A stretch of DNA of 17,696 nucleotides from JAVXAG01 sp036660615 (GTDB lineage: Bacteria > Bacillota > Clostridia > Peptostreptococcales > Anaerovoracaceae): positions 1 to 17,696 of the forward strand of contig JAVXAG010000029.1 in assembly GCA_036660615.1 (NCBI GenBank). The letters run 5' to 3'. The position numbers and the translations under genes were made by a program. A model generated the notes under the pieces. The model was given only the letters and a program-made list of their open reading frames with translations, was not told where the DNA came from and made no database searches. Shown here piece by piece: positions 6,281 through 13,870 of the stretch (position 1 is its first letter; the number at the start of each line of letters is the position of its first letter).

Positions 6281-6655
6281 ATGATTCAAACTGAAACTAG
6301 ATTAAGAGTTGCTGACAATTCAGGTGCAAAAGAACTTTTATGCATACGTGTTCTTGGTGGTACTAACCGTCAATTTGCGAACATCGGTGATGTAATTGTT
6401 TGTGCCGTAAAAGAAGCAACCCCAGGTGGCGTTGTGAAAAAAGGCGACGTAGTTAAAGCTGTAGTGGTTAGGACTAAAAAAGGTGCAAGAAGAACAGACG
6501 GAAGTTATGTTAAGTTTGACCAAAATGCTGCAGTAATTATTAAAGATAAAGAAGATAAGAACCCAGTAGGAACTCGTATTTTTGGACCAGTTGCTAGGGA
6601 ACTTAGAGACAAAGGCTTTATGAAGATAGTGTCACTGGCACCAGAAGTATTATAG
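6281..6655 (+). CDS. rplN: 50S ribosomal protein L14
   Basis: L14 forms part of the inter-subunit surface and is the binding site for the silencing factor RsfS in other bacteria. The 124-residue product begins MIQTETRLRVADNSGAKELLCIRVLGG, the classic L14 start, and contains the VKKGDVVKAVVVRTKKG strand pair and the C-terminal GTRIFGPVARELRDKGFMKIVSLAPEVL. Its stop codon merges with the AGGAGGT binding site of rplX, so the two genes are tightly packed. Confidence 0.98.
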   Translation: MIQTETRLRVADNSGAKELLCIRVLGGTNRQFANIGDVIVCAVKEATPGGVVKKGDVVKAVVVRTKKGARRTDGSYVKFDQNAAVIIKDKEDKNPVGTRIFGPVARELRDKGFMKIVSLAPEVL

Positions 6656-6667
6656 GAGGTGTGAAGG

Positions 6668-6973
6668 ATGCGAATTAAAAAAGACGATACAGTGGTTGTT
6701 ATCACTGGTAAAGACAAAGGCAAAACTGGAAAAGTTATGAAAGCAATGCCAAAAGAAAATAAAGTAATCATCGAAGGCGTAAATGTTCAGACAAAGCACC
6801 AAAAACAGACTAGAACAGAGAAGTCAGAGATTAAACATATCGAAGGCCCAATAGACGCTTCAAACGTAATGTATTACGATACAAAAGCAAAAGAAGCATC
6901 AAAGCTTGGATATGAAATAAAAAATGATAAAAAAGTTAGAGTTTCCAGAAAAACTGGAAAAGTAATTGACTAA
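6668..6973 (+). CDS. rplX: 50S ribosomal protein L24
   Basis: L24 is an assembly-initiating large-subunit protein with an N-terminal KOW domain. The KOW motif is visible at about residues 5-32 (KKDDTVVVITGKDKGKTGKV), followed by VIIEGVNVQTKHQK and the typical SNVMYYD region. The length of 101 residues is normal. The start lies 12 nt after rplN and 8 nt after its binding site. rplE follows after 17 nt. Confidence 0.97.
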   Translation: MRIKKDDTVVVITGKDKGKTGKVMKAMPKENKVIIEGVNVQTKHQKQTRTEKSEIKHIEGPIDASNVMYYDTKAKEASKLGYEIKNDKKVRVSRKTGKVID

Positions 6974-6990
6974 GAAAGGAGGAGACGATT

Positions 6991-7533
6991 TTGACAGCAA
7001 GATTAAGAGAAACTTATGATAAAGAAGTTTTCGAAGCACTAAAGGAAAAATTCCAATACAAAAATGTTATGGAAATTCCAAAACTTGAAAAAGTTACTAT
7101 TAATATGGGTCTTGGCGAAGCAAAAGAAAATGCTAAGATCATGGAAACTGCAGTTGGGGAATTAGGCCTAATAAGTGGTCAAAGACCAGTAACAACTAAA
7201 GCTAAAAAATCAATAGCAAACTTCAAAGTTAGACAGGGAATGCCTGTTGGAGCTAAGGTTACCTTAAGAGGAGACAACATGTATGAATTTGTTGACAAAT
7301 TCTTCAATATCTCTCTTCCTAGAGTAAGAGACTTTAAGGGTGTTAGCAAGAACTCATTTGACGGAAGAGGAAACTACTCAATGGGTATCAAAGAACAGTT
7401 AATATTCCCTGAAATCGACTACGATCAGGTTGATACAGTAAAAGGTATGAATATAGTATTTACAACTACGGCTAAAACGGATGAGGAAGCAGCAGCATTG
7501 CTAGAGCTTCTTGGCATGCCGTTTGAGAAATAG
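6991..7533 (+). CDS. rplE: 50S ribosomal protein L5 (TTG start)
   Basis: L5 binds 5S rRNA in the central protuberance and contacts P-site tRNA. The 180-residue product contains NVMEIPKLEKVTINMGLGEA, the GQRPVTTKAKKSIANFKVR segment and the C-terminal MNIVFTTTAKTDEEAAALLELLGMPF, all typical. The start is TTG at 6991: AAAGGAGG (6975-6982) lies eight bases upstream, and the resulting N terminus has the family length. It is one of two non-ATG starts chosen in the cluster, the other being rpoA. In Escherichia coli, S8 represses the spc genes from the rplE start region; no such site is obvious here. Confidence 0.97.
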   Translation: MTARLRETYDKEVFEALKEKFQYKNVMEIPKLEKVTINMGLGEAKENAKIMETAVGELGLISGQRPVTTKAKKSIANFKVRQGMPVGAKVTLRGDNMYEFVDKFFNISLPRVRDFKGVSKNSFDGRGNYSMGIKEQLIFPEIDYDQVDTVKGMNIVFTTTAKTDEEAAALLELLGMPFEK

Positions 7534-7543
7534 GAGGGAAAGC

Positions 7544-7729
7544 ATGGCAAAGACATCTCTCAAGGTAAAACAGCAAAGAAAACCTAAGTTTTCTACTCGC
7601 GCATATACAAGATGCAAGATTTGTGGAAGACCACATTCGGTTTTAAAGAAATATGGCATATGCCGTATCTGTTTTAGAGAACTTGCTTATAAAGGTGAAA
7701 TCCCTGGCGTAAGAAAAGCAAGCTGGTAA
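7544..7729 (+). CDS. rpsZ: 30S ribosomal protein S14, zinc-binding type Z
   Basis: This is the short, zinc-binding form of S14, a small-subunit head protein. The 61-residue product has Cys24-x2-Cys27 and Cys40-x2-Cys43 forming the zinc knuckle, between an N-terminal basic stretch and the C-terminal GEIPGVRKASW. The start at 7544 is chosen over an in-frame upstream codon at 7511 because TAGGAGGG lies just before it and the protein then has the usual 61 residues. Type Z is typical of Firmicutes, and its cysteines mean it depends on zinc. Confidence 0.97.
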   Translation: MAKTSLKVKQQRKPKFSTRAYTRCKICGRPHSVLKKYGICRICFRELAYKGEIPGVRKASW

Positions 7730-7742
7730 AAAAAGTAATAGA

Positions 7743-7771
7743 TTGCGTAGGCCCTTTGGGGAACCCCGCAA
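7743..7771 (+). promoter_or_regulatory. Hairpin just upstream of the rpsH ribosome binding site
   Basis: TTGCG (7743-7747) pairs with CGCAA (7767-7771), enclosing a G+C-rich interior in which CCC (7752-7754) can pair with GGG (7758-7760). The hairpin lies in a 61-nt gap, ends three bases before the AAAGGAG site of rpsH, and has no T tract. It could affect S8 translation or protect an mRNA end. Its role is inferred. Confidence 0.3.
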
Positions 7772-7790
7772 AGAAAGGAGAAATACTGTA

Positions 7791-8189
7791 ATGACAATGA
7801 CAGATCCAATAGCAGATATGCTAACAAGAATCAGAAATGCCAATACTGTAGGTCACACATCTGTTGAGATACCTGCGTCAAAGATAAAAAAATCAATCGC
7901 AGAGATCTTATTTGAAGAAGGCTACATTAATGGATTTGATGTTATAGAGGATGATAAGCAAGGTACTCTTAAAGTTCAGATGAAGTACGGAGCTAACAAA
8001 GAAAAAGTAATTAGCGGAATTAAGAAGATTTCAAAACCGGGACTAAAAGTTTATGCTAAAGCTAACGAAGTACCAAGAGTACTAGGAGGTTTAGGTATCG
8101 CAATTATTTCTACTTCAAATGGAGTAATAAGCGATAAAAAAGCAAGACAATTAGGCGTTGGTGGAGAAGTAATCTGTTATGTATGGTAG
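7791..8189 (+). CDS. rpsH: 30S ribosomal protein S8
   Basis: S8 is a primary binder of the central domain of 16S rRNA and, in Escherichia coli, the autogenous repressor of the spc operon. The product begins MTMTDPIADMLTRIRNAN and ends in the conserved GVISDKKARQLGVGGEVICYVW. ATG 7791 gives 132 residues, the usual length, with AAAGGAG at 7774-7780. An ATG at 7797 is also possible. An in-frame extension to 7743 would pass through a hairpin and add 16 residues with no counterpart in the family, so I do not accept it. rplF follows after 12 nt. Confidence 0.97.
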   Translation: MTMTDPIADMLTRIRNANTVGHTSVEIPASKIKKSIAEILFEEGYINGFDVIEDDKQGTLKVQMKYGANKEKVISGIKKISKPGLKVYAKANEVPRVLGGLGIAIISTSNGVISDKKARQLGVGGEVICYVW

Positions 8190-8201
8190 GAGGAATTAAG
8201 A

Positions 8202-8750
8202 ATGTCAAGAATAGGTAAAATGCCTGTTATACTTCCTGCCGGTGTTGAAATTACTGTTGATGGAGATAATCTAGTAACAGTAAAAGGACCAAAAGGACAA
8301 TTGCAGGAACAGGTTAGTAAATTAATTACTATAGAAATTAATGAAAAAGAAGTAAATTTGACTAGAAAATCAGATGCAAGAGAAGAAAGATCACAACATG
8401 GTCTTGCAAGAACACTTATAAACAATATGGTTATCGGTGTTACTGAAGGATACGAAAAAAATCTTCAACTAGTAGGTGTTGGATATAAAGCAGATAAAAA
8501 AGGCGATACATTAGTGTTAAACCTTGGCTACTCTCACCCAATAGAGTTAAAAGACCCAGAAGGCATCTCAACGGAAGTTAAAACTCCAACAGAGATTAGC
8601 GTAAAGGGCATAAACAAAGCTGAAGTCGGAAATTATGCGGCAAATATCAGAGCATGGAGAAGACCTGAACCATATAAAGGCAAGGGTGTTAAATATGTTG
8701 GTGAAATTATTCGTAGAAAAGAAGGCAAAGCTGGAGCTAAGAAAGGTTAG
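8202..8750 (+). CDS. rplF: 50S ribosomal protein L6
   Basis: L6 lies near the GTPase-associated region of the large subunit and consists of two similar domains. The 182-residue product begins MSRIGKMPVILPAGVEI. It shows LARTLINNMVIGVTEGYEKNLQLVGVGYKA at the domain junction (about residues 67-96) and the C-terminal signature RRPEPYKGKGVKYVGE. Length and context between rpsH and rplR are standard. A GGAGG site precedes the ATG. Confidence 0.98.
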   Translation: MSRIGKMPVILPAGVEITVDGDNLVTVKGPKGQLQEQVSKLITIEINEKEVNLTRKSDAREERSQHGLARTLINNMVIGVTEGYEKNLQLVGVGYKADKKGDTLVLNLGYSHPIELKDPEGISTEVKTPTEISVKGINKAEVGNYAANIRAWRRPEPYKGKGVKYVGEIIRRKEGKAGAKKG

Positions 8751-8766
8751 AAAGGAGTAAAATAAA

Positions 8767-9132
8767 ATGGCAAAAGAAAGCAGAAATGATAGACGTGTTA
8801 AAAGACACGAAAGAGTTAGAAAAAATTTATATGGAACTCCTGAAAAACCAAGACTATGCGTTTACAGATCAAACAAGAACATTTCAGTTCAAATTATTGA
8901 TGACGTAAACCACAGTACTTTAGCAGCTGCTTCATCATTAGATAAAGAGCTAAAAAGCGTTGTTGAGTATGGCGGAAATAAAGATGCAGCTAAAAAAGTT
9001 GGCGAAGCTATTGCTAAAAGAGCGCTTGCAAAAGGAATTGAAACAGTTTCCTTTGACAGAGGTGGATTCTTATATCACGGAAGAGTTAAAGAATTAGCTG
9101 ATGGCGCACGTGAAGCAGGATTAAAATTCTAA
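8767..9132 (+). CDS. rplR: 50S ribosomal protein L18
   Basis: L18 binds 5S rRNA together with L5 in the central protuberance. The 121-residue product has the basic N terminus, the TPEKPRLCVYRSNKNISVQIIDD segment, and the C-terminal FDRGGFLYHGRVKELADGAREAGLKF, which is diagnostic. The AAAGGAG site directly follows the rplF stop, nine bases before the ATG. Nothing unusual is visible. Confidence 0.98.
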   Translation: MAKESRNDRRVKRHERVRKNLYGTPEKPRLCVYRSNKNISVQIIDDVNHSTLAAASSLDKELKSVVEYGGNKDAAKKVGEAIAKRALAKGIETVSFDRGGFLYHGRVKELADGAREAGLKF

Positions 9133-9148
9133 CAGGAGGAGATAAGGA

Positions 9149-9652
9149 ATGCGTAATATCATTGATGCATCCAAGCTTGACTTAAAAGAGACTATCGTTA
9201 GTATTAGACGTGTAGCTAAGACTGTTAAAGGCGGTAGAAATATGAGATTCAGCGTAACCGTAGTCGTTGGCGACAGTGCAGGTTATGTAGGCGTTGGTCT
9301 TGGTAAGGCACAGGAAATTCCTGAAGCCGTAAGAAAAGCTGTAGAAGATGCAAAGAAGAAGTTAATATATGTTCCAATAGTTGGAACAACAGTACCACAT
9401 AGAAACCTTGGAATTTTTGGCGCAGGCAAAGTATTAATTATGCCAGCTGCACAAGGTACAGGAGTTATCGCAGGTTCATCAGTACGTATAGTACTAGAAG
9501 CTGCTGGATTAAAGGACGTTAGAGCTAAATCAATTGGTTCAAACAATACGGCTAACATGGCTTATGCTACTTTGGAAGGACTGAGAAGTCTAACAACTGT
9601 AGAACAAGTTGCAAAACTTAGAGGAAAAACTAAGGAAGAAATCTTAGGATAG
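9149..9652 (+). CDS. rpsE: 30S ribosomal protein S5
   Basis: S5 lies at the mRNA entry channel with S3 and S4 and affects decoding accuracy. The 167-residue product has an N-terminal double-stranded-RNA-binding fold (about residues 10-75) containing VAKTVKGGRNMRFSVTVVVG and GYVGVGLGKAQEIPEAVRKA. A C-terminal domain follows with GAGKVLIMPAAQGTGVIAG and SIGSNNTANMAYATLEGL. An AGGAGG site precedes the ATG. It sits between rplR and rpmD as usual. Confidence 0.98.
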   Translation: MRNIIDASKLDLKETIVSIRRVAKTVKGGRNMRFSVTVVVGDSAGYVGVGLGKAQEIPEAVRKAVEDAKKKLIYVPIVGTTVPHRNLGIFGAGKVLIMPAAQGTGVIAGSSVRIVLEAAGLKDVRAKSIGSNNTANMAYATLEGLRSLTTVEQVAKLRGKTKEEILG

Positions 9653-9665
9653 GAGGAAAACGCAA

Positions 9666-9848
9666 ATGGCTAAAATGGTAAAAATAACATTGACAAAAAG
9701 TTTAATTGGCGCTTCCCCTAAACAAAGAAAAGTAGTCGAAGCGTTAGGACTAAAAAAGATGCAACATTCAGTTGAATTAGCTGATACTCCACAAACACGT
9801 GGAGCAATAGTGAAAGTATCGCATCTTGTTACTGTAGAAGAACTGTAA
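9666..9848 (+). CDS. rpmD: 50S ribosomal protein L30
   Basis: L30 is a small ferredoxin-like-fold protein of the large subunit. The 60-residue product contains KITLTKSLIGASPKQRKVVEALGLKKM and the VELADTPQTRGAIVKVSHLV region, the normal pattern for the family. The length matches the usual bacterial 58-62 residues. AGGAGG sits upstream across the end of rpsE, and rplO follows after 19 nt. Confidence 0.97.
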   Translation: MAKMVKITLTKSLIGASPKQRKVVEALGLKKMQHSVELADTPQTRGAIVKVSHLVTVEEL

Positions 9849-9867
9849 GATAGGAGGTGCAAGAAAG

Positions 9868-10308
9868 ATGAAACTGCATGAATTAAAAGCGGCAAAAGGT
9901 TCAACTAAGAACCGTAAGAGAAGAGGTCGTGGTACTGCAACTGGCCAGGGTACAACTGGTGGTAGAGGTATGAACGGACAAAACTCAAGAAGCGGTGGCG
10001 GAACTAGACTTGGTTTCGAAGGTGGACAAATGCCACTTTACAGACGTATCCCAAAAAGAGGATTTACTAACATTTGGGGAACAGAATATACAATTATAAA
10101 TGTTGACGATCTTAATAGATTTGAGGCTGGTACAGTAGTAACACCATTAATGCTTGAACAAGTAGGAATTGTGAAACAGGTAAAAGACGGTATCAAGGTT
10201 CTTGGAGAAGGAACTTTGGAAAAAGGAGTAACAGTACAAGCACAAAAATTTAGCAAGACCGCAATAGAAAAGATAGAAGCGGCTGGAGGAAAGGCTGAGG
10301 TGATTTAA
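9868..10308 (+). CDS. rplO: 50S ribosomal protein L15
   Basis: L15 is a late-assembly large-subunit protein with an extended glycine- and arginine-rich N terminus that threads into 23S rRNA. The 146-residue product begins MKLHELKAAKGSTKNRKRRGRG, continues with the glycine-rich TGQGTTGGRGMNGQ segment and QMPLYRRIPKRGF, and ends in a globular domain with KVLGEGTLEKGVTVQAQKFS. The stop codon is one base from the secY start, so translation is probably coupled. Confidence 0.98.
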   Translation: MKLHELKAAKGSTKNRKRRGRGTATGQGTTGGRGMNGQNSRSGGGTRLGFEGGQMPLYRRIPKRGFTNIWGTEYTIINVDDLNRFEAGTVVTPLMLEQVGIVKQVKDGIKVLGEGTLEKGVTVQAQKFSKTAIEKIEAAGGKAEVI

Positions 10309-10309
10309 G

Positions 10310-11590
10310 ATGGGAATGCTTAAAACAATTTCACAGGCTTGGAAGGTTGCTGAAATAAGAAGTAAAATCATTTTCACATTGTTGATGCTAGTAGTATTTA
10401 GACTTGGTTCAAACATTCCTGTACCAGGAATTAACAGAAGTGTACTACAAGAAGTATTTGACGGTGGAACGGGACTATTTGATTTATTTGATTTATTTTC
10501 AGGTGGATCTTTTAGTAACTTTACGATTTTCGCTTTAAGTATTACTCCGTACATCACAGCTTCAATCATTATACAATTGTTAACAATTGCATTCCCTTAT
10601 TTTGAAAGATTAGCAAAAGAGGGTAATGAAGGAAGAAAGAAGATGGCACAGATAACACGTTATCTAACTATAGTTCTTGCATTTGTTCAAGCGATTGGAC
10701 TAACTGTAGGACTGTTTAGAAAAGCAGTTATCGACCAAAGCATATTCCAATTCGTTGTGATAATATTAGTATTATCAGCCGGTACTGCATTCTTAATGTG
10801 GTTAGGCGAACAAATCAACGAACGTGGAATCGGTAATGGTATATCACTAATAATCTTTGGTGGTATCGTTGCTAGAATCCCAAGTGGTGCTAGAAGCCTT
10901 TGGACTAAGTTCAGTGAAGGTGAATTATCAGTAATAACTTTAGTTCTGTTTGCATTATTTGCTATAATTGTAATTATTGGAATCATTGAGATCCAACAAG
11001 GTACAAGAAGAATACCAGTACAATATGCAAAGAGAGTAGTTGGAAGAAAAATGTATGGCGGACAGTCTACACATATTCCACTAAAAGTTAATCAAGCAGG
11101 AGTTATTCCGGTAATCTTTGCTTTATCACTACTACAATTTCCACTTACAATAACATACTTCTTCCCTGATTCAGGTTTTACCGATTTTATTACAAAATGG
11201 TTATCACCTGCAGGAAACCCAGGAGTATGGATGTATGCGGTACTAAATGTAATATTGATCATATTCTTCACTTACTTCTACACAGCGGTTACATTTAACC
11301 CTATGGAAGTAGCGAGCAATATGAAGGCAAATGGTGGTTTTATTCCAGGAATTAGACCAGGAAAAGCTACTGTTGAATATTTAAATAAGGTAATGACAAG
11401 AATCTCACTAGTAGGAGCAATCTTCCTAGCAGTTGTTGCAACATTGCCAACACTTATTAGCCAATTTACAGGTTTAGATGTAAGATTTGGTGGAACGTCC
11501 TTGCTTATTGCCGTTGGTGTTGCTCTCGATACGATGAAGCAACTTGAAAACCAAATGGTAATGAGAAACTATCAAGGATTTCTAAAATAA
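10310..11590 (+). CDS. secY: Protein translocase channel subunit SecY
   Basis: SecY forms the protein-conducting channel of the cytoplasmic membrane with SecE and SecG, exporting unfolded proteins driven by SecA or the ribosome. The 426-residue product shows about ten hydrophobic segments, near residues 20-41, 65-95, 114-134, 143-165, 176-192, 208-230, 263-285, 303-327, 367-385 and 395-416. Family signatures are FRLGSNIPVPG, NERGIGNGISLIIFGGI and the late FNPMEVASNMKANGGFIPGIRPG. ATG 10310 is favoured by a GAGGTGAT site at 10297-10304 inside rplO; an ATG six bases later is also possible. It is part of the conserved spc cluster. Confidence 0.98.
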   Translation: MGMLKTISQAWKVAEIRSKIIFTLLMLVVFRLGSNIPVPGINRSVLQEVFDGGTGLFDLFDLFSGGSFSNFTIFALSITPYITASIIIQLLTIAFPYFERLAKEGNEGRKKMAQITRYLTIVLAFVQAIGLTVGLFRKAVIDQSIFQFVVIILVLSAGTAFLMWLGEQINERGIGNGISLIIFGGIVARIPSGARSLWTKFSEGELSVITLVLFALFAIIVIIGIIEIQQGTRRIPVQYAKRVVGRKMYGGQSTHIPLKVNQAGVIPVIFALSLLQFPLTITYFFPDSGFTDFITKWLSPAGNPGVWMYAVLNVILIIFFTYFYTAVTFNPMEVASNMKANGGFIPGIRPGKATVEYLNKVMTRISLVGAIFLAVVATLPTLISQFTGLDVRFGGTSLLIAVGVALDTMKQLENQMVMRNYQGFLK

Positions 11591-11606
11591 GAGGAGATGA
11601 TTGAAA

Positions 11607-12254
11607 ATGCTTAGAACAATTTTATTAGGACCTCCAGGAGCAGGAAAAGGAACACAAGCAGTTATGATCGCTGAGAAATATAATGTTCCTCACATTTCAA
11701 CTGGTGATATCTTTAGAGAAAACATTAAAAAAGGTACTGAATTAGGAAAAAGAGCTCAGGAATACATGAACAAGGGCGAATTAGTTCCAGATGATTTGGT
11801 AATCGAAATTGCAACTACAAGATTACTTGCAGATGATTGCAAAAATGGTTTCCTATTAGATGGTTTCCCAAGAACAGTACACCAAGCTGAAAAGCTAGAT
11901 GAGTTCTTGAGTGCTCATGGACAGAAATTAGATAAGGTTCTAGATATAGACGTAGAAAAGGAAGAATTAATGACAAGACTAACTGGTAGACGAGTATGCA
12001 AAGTATGCGGCGCTAGTTATCACGTTACAAATATTCCTCCAAAGAAAGATGGCATCTGTGATGCCTGTGGTGGCCAGTTGTTCCAGAGAGCTGATGACAC
12101 TGTGGAAACAGTGAAAAACAGAATCGAAGTTTACAATCAACAAACCATGCCACTGGTAGATTACTATGAAAAAGCAGGGAATATTGCTCATATAGACGGT
12201 GCAATGGGACTTGAAAGTGTATTTACAGATATCACAAAAGCTTTAGGTGAATAA
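11607..12254 (+). CDS. adk: Adenylate kinase, zinc-lid type
   Basis: Adenylate kinase catalyses ATP + AMP = 2 ADP in the cytoplasm and balances the adenylate pool. From ATG 11607 the product has 215 residues. It has the P-loop GPPGAGKGT (8-16), the AMP-binding region (STGDIFR, about 31-37), LLDGFPRT (83-90), and a long LID with Cys131-x2-Cys134 and Cys151-x2-Cys154, the structural zinc site of many Gram-positive enzymes. A TTG at 11601 is in frame, but the GAGGAG site at 11591-11596 would then be only four bases away, so ATG 11607 is preferred. Its place between secY and map is standard. Confidence 0.97.
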   Translation: MLRTILLGPPGAGKGTQAVMIAEKYNVPHISTGDIFRENIKKGTELGKRAQEYMNKGELVPDDLVIEIATTRLLADDCKNGFLLDGFPRTVHQAEKLDEFLSAHGQKLDKVLDIDVEKEELMTRLTGRRVCKVCGASYHVTNIPPKKDGICDACGGQLFQRADDTVETVKNRIEVYNQQTMPLVDYYEKAGNIAHIDGAMGLESVFTDITKALGE

Positions 12255-12255
12255 C

Positions 12256-13002
12256 ATGATCATCATCAAATCAAAGCAGGAAATTGACATAATGCGGGAG
12301 TCTGGAAAAGTAACAGGCTACATTTTGAGAGAACTGGCTGATTTTATTAAACCAGGCATGTCCACCTTGGATGTAGATCGCTTCGTAGAAGAGACAATCC
12401 TGAAACATAAGATGATTCCTACCTTTAAAGGGTATGGAGGATTTCCCAAAAGCGCATGCGTGTCTATAAATGAAGAAGTAGTACATGGAATTCCAGACAA
12501 AAAGAGAATTATACAATCTGGAGATATTGTCAGTGTAGATGTGGGTGCAACCTATAAGTGCTATGTAAGTGATGCAGCGAGGACATATCCAATTGGAGAT
12601 GTAAGCGATGAAGCACTACGGCTTATAAAGGCCACAGAAGACAGCTTCTTTGCAGGAATCAAATTCTGCAAGGAAGGATATAGACTTTCAGATATTTCTC
12701 ATGCCGTACAAGAAAAGGCAGAGTCAGAAGGGTTTTCAGTAATACGTGATTTCGTTGGACACGGTGTTGGTCGTGAAATGCACGAGGATCCGCAAATTCC
12801 AAACTATGGAAGACCGGGAAAAGGACCAAGATTAGTAAAAGGAATGGTGTTTGCCATAGAGCCTATGATTTGTCAAGGGTCATATGAAGTAGATACTATG
12901 CTGAATGACTGGACAGTGGTTACAGTAGATGGAAAATTGGCAGCACATTATGAAAATACTGTTGTTATAACTGATGGTGAGCCAGAGTTGCTTACCTTAT
13001 AA
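12256..13002 (+). CDS. map: Type I methionine aminopeptidase
   Basis: The enzyme removes the initiator methionine from nascent proteins after deformylation. From ATG 12256 it has 248 residues, a pita-bread fold with no N-terminal extension. The five metal ligands are all present: Asp95 (SVDVGA), Asp106 (SDAART), His169 (GHGVGREMHE), Glu202 (AIEPM) and Glu233 (HYENT). The substrate-contact histidine is His77 (VVHGIP). A GTG at 12247 would overlap adk by eight bases; I prefer the ATG, which matches the family length. The binding site is weak (TAGGTGA, 12244-12250) compared with the neighbours, so expression may be lower. Confidence 0.97.
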   Translation: MIIIKSKQEIDIMRESGKVTGYILRELADFIKPGMSTLDVDRFVEETILKHKMIPTFKGYGGFPKSACVSINEEVVHGIPDKKRIIQSGDIVSVDVGATYKCYVSDAARTYPIGDVSDEALRLIKATEDSFFAGIKFCKEGYRLSDISHAVQEKAESEGFSVIRDFVGHGVGREMHEDPQIPNYGRPGKGPRLVKGMVFAIEPMICQGSYEVDTMLNDWTVVTVDGKLAAHYENTVVITDGEPELLTL

Positions 13003-13020
13003 AAAGAGAGGTGTAAATAC

Positions 13021-13239
13021 ATGGCGAAAAAAGACGTCATTGAAGCATTAGGAACTGTTGTAGATGCTCAACCAAACGCAATGTTCAAGGTTAAACTTGA
13101 AAACGGTTTTGAAGTGCTTGCACACATTTCAGGAAAAATTAGAATGAACTATATAAGGATACTTCCAGGAGACAAGGTAAAGGTTGAATTATCACCTTAT
13201 GACTTGACTAGAGGTAGAATTACATGGAGAGATAAATAA
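13021..13239 (+). CDS. infA: Translation initiation factor IF-1
   Basis: IF-1 binds the A site of the small subunit during initiation and works with IF-2 and IF-3. The 72-residue product is a single S1-like OB domain with the signatures NAMFKVKLENGFEVLAHISGKIRMNYIRILPGDKV and VELSPYDLTRGRITWR. The length is exactly that usual for the family. It follows map by 18 nt. Many Gram-positive clusters carry a small KOW-domain gene between map and infA; it is absent here. Confidence 0.98.
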   Translation: MAKKDVIEALGTVVDAQPNAMFKVKLENGFEVLAHISGKIRMNYIRILPGDKVKVELSPYDLTRGRITWRDK

Positions 13240-13254
13240 ATTGGAGGAAACAAG

Positions 13255-13368
13255 ATGAAAGTTAGAGCTTCCGTAAAACCAATCTGTGAAAAGTGCAAAG
13301 TAATAAAACGTAATGGTAAAGTAATGGTTATCTGTGAAAATCCAAAGCACAAACAGAGACAAGGTTAA
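13255..13368 (+). CDS. rpmJ: 50S ribosomal protein L36, zinc-binding form
   Basis: L36 is the smallest large-subunit protein. The 37-residue product begins MKVRASVKPICEKCK and ends KHKQRQG. Cys11, Cys14, Cys27 and His32 form the zinc-ribbon site, so this is the zinc-dependent version. The ATG is preceded by GGAGG (13243-13247), seven bases away. It lies between infA and the rpsM leader, the usual position in Gram-positive bacteria. The short size is normal. Confidence 0.97.
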   Translation: MKVRASVKPICEKCKVIKRNGKVMVICENPKHKQRQG

Positions 13369-13474
13369 TAAAATCCGACAGTATGACTAGGCTTACTGTT
13401 GAAGTAAATTATAGTATAAAAGAACGCCTGTCTATATCACTCCTAGAAAAGTGACGGAAGATAGGAGAAGGAGG
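13369..13474 (+). promoter_or_regulatory. Structured leader before the rpsM-rpsK-rpsD-rpoA-rplQ segment
   Basis: The 111-nt gap contains ACAGTA (13378-13383) pairing with TACTGT (13394-13399), and TCACT (13437-13441) pairing with AGTGA (13450-13454). An alternative pairing, CTCCTA (13440-13445) with TAGGAG (13462-13467), would exclude the second hairpin and place structure next to the AAGGAGG site (13468-13474). TATAAA at 13415-13420 resembles a -10 box, but no good -35 is present. In Escherichia coli, S4 represses this operon by binding a pseudoknot at this place. Because rpsD is in the same operon here, S4 control is possible, but the fold is not recognisably the same. Confidence 0.4.
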
Positions 13475-13479
13475 AACGT

Positions 13480-13857
13480 ATGGCTCGTATAGCCGGTGTC
13501 GACTTACCAAGAGAAAAGAGAATTGAAATTGGTTTGACTTACATTTATGGTATTGGTAGACCAACATCACTAGTCATCTTAGAAAAAGCAGGAGTTAATC
13601 CTGACACAAGAGTTAAGGATTTAACTGAAGATGAGGCTGGTGCAATCAGAAAGATTATTGATGCAGATTATGCAGTTGAAGGTGACCTAAGAAGAGAAGT
13701 TTCATTAAACATTAAGAGACTTATGGAAATCGGAAGCTACAGAGGAATTAGACATAGAAGAGGTCTTCCAGTTAGAGGTCAAAAGACAAAAACTAACGCA
13801 AGAACTCGTAAAGGCCCTAAGAAAACTGTAGGAAGAAAGAAAAAAGTAGGAAAGTAA
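13480..13857 (+). CDS. rpsM: 30S ribosomal protein S13
   Basis: S13 is a head protein that contacts P-site tRNA and forms bridges with the large subunit. The 125-residue product begins MARIAGVDLPREKRIEIGLTYIYGIG and shows the conserved SYRGIRHRRGLPVRGQ(K)TKTNARTRKGP signature near residues 86-109. The basic C terminus is typical. AAGGAGG (13468-13474) is five bases upstream. It starts the alpha-operon part of the cluster. Confidence 0.98.
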   Translation: MARIAGVDLPREKRIEIGLTYIYGIGRPTSLVILEKAGVNPDTRVKDLTEDEAGAIRKIIDADYAVEGDLRREVSLNIKRLMEIGSYRGIRHRRGLPVRGQKTKTNARTRKGPKKTVGRKKKVGK

Positions 13858-13870
13858 GGAGGTAGGAAAA

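Noticed and set aside
7743..7790. N-terminal extension of S8 from an upstream in-frame start
   Set aside because: ATG 7791 has its own AAAGGAG site and gives the normal 132-residue S8. The extension runs through a hairpin and has no counterpart in the family.
13393..13420. Internal promoter before rpsM
   Set aside because: TATAAA at 13415-13420 resembles a -10 box, but the sequence 16-17 bp upstream (TTACTG) is a poor -35, so I did not call it a separate promoter.
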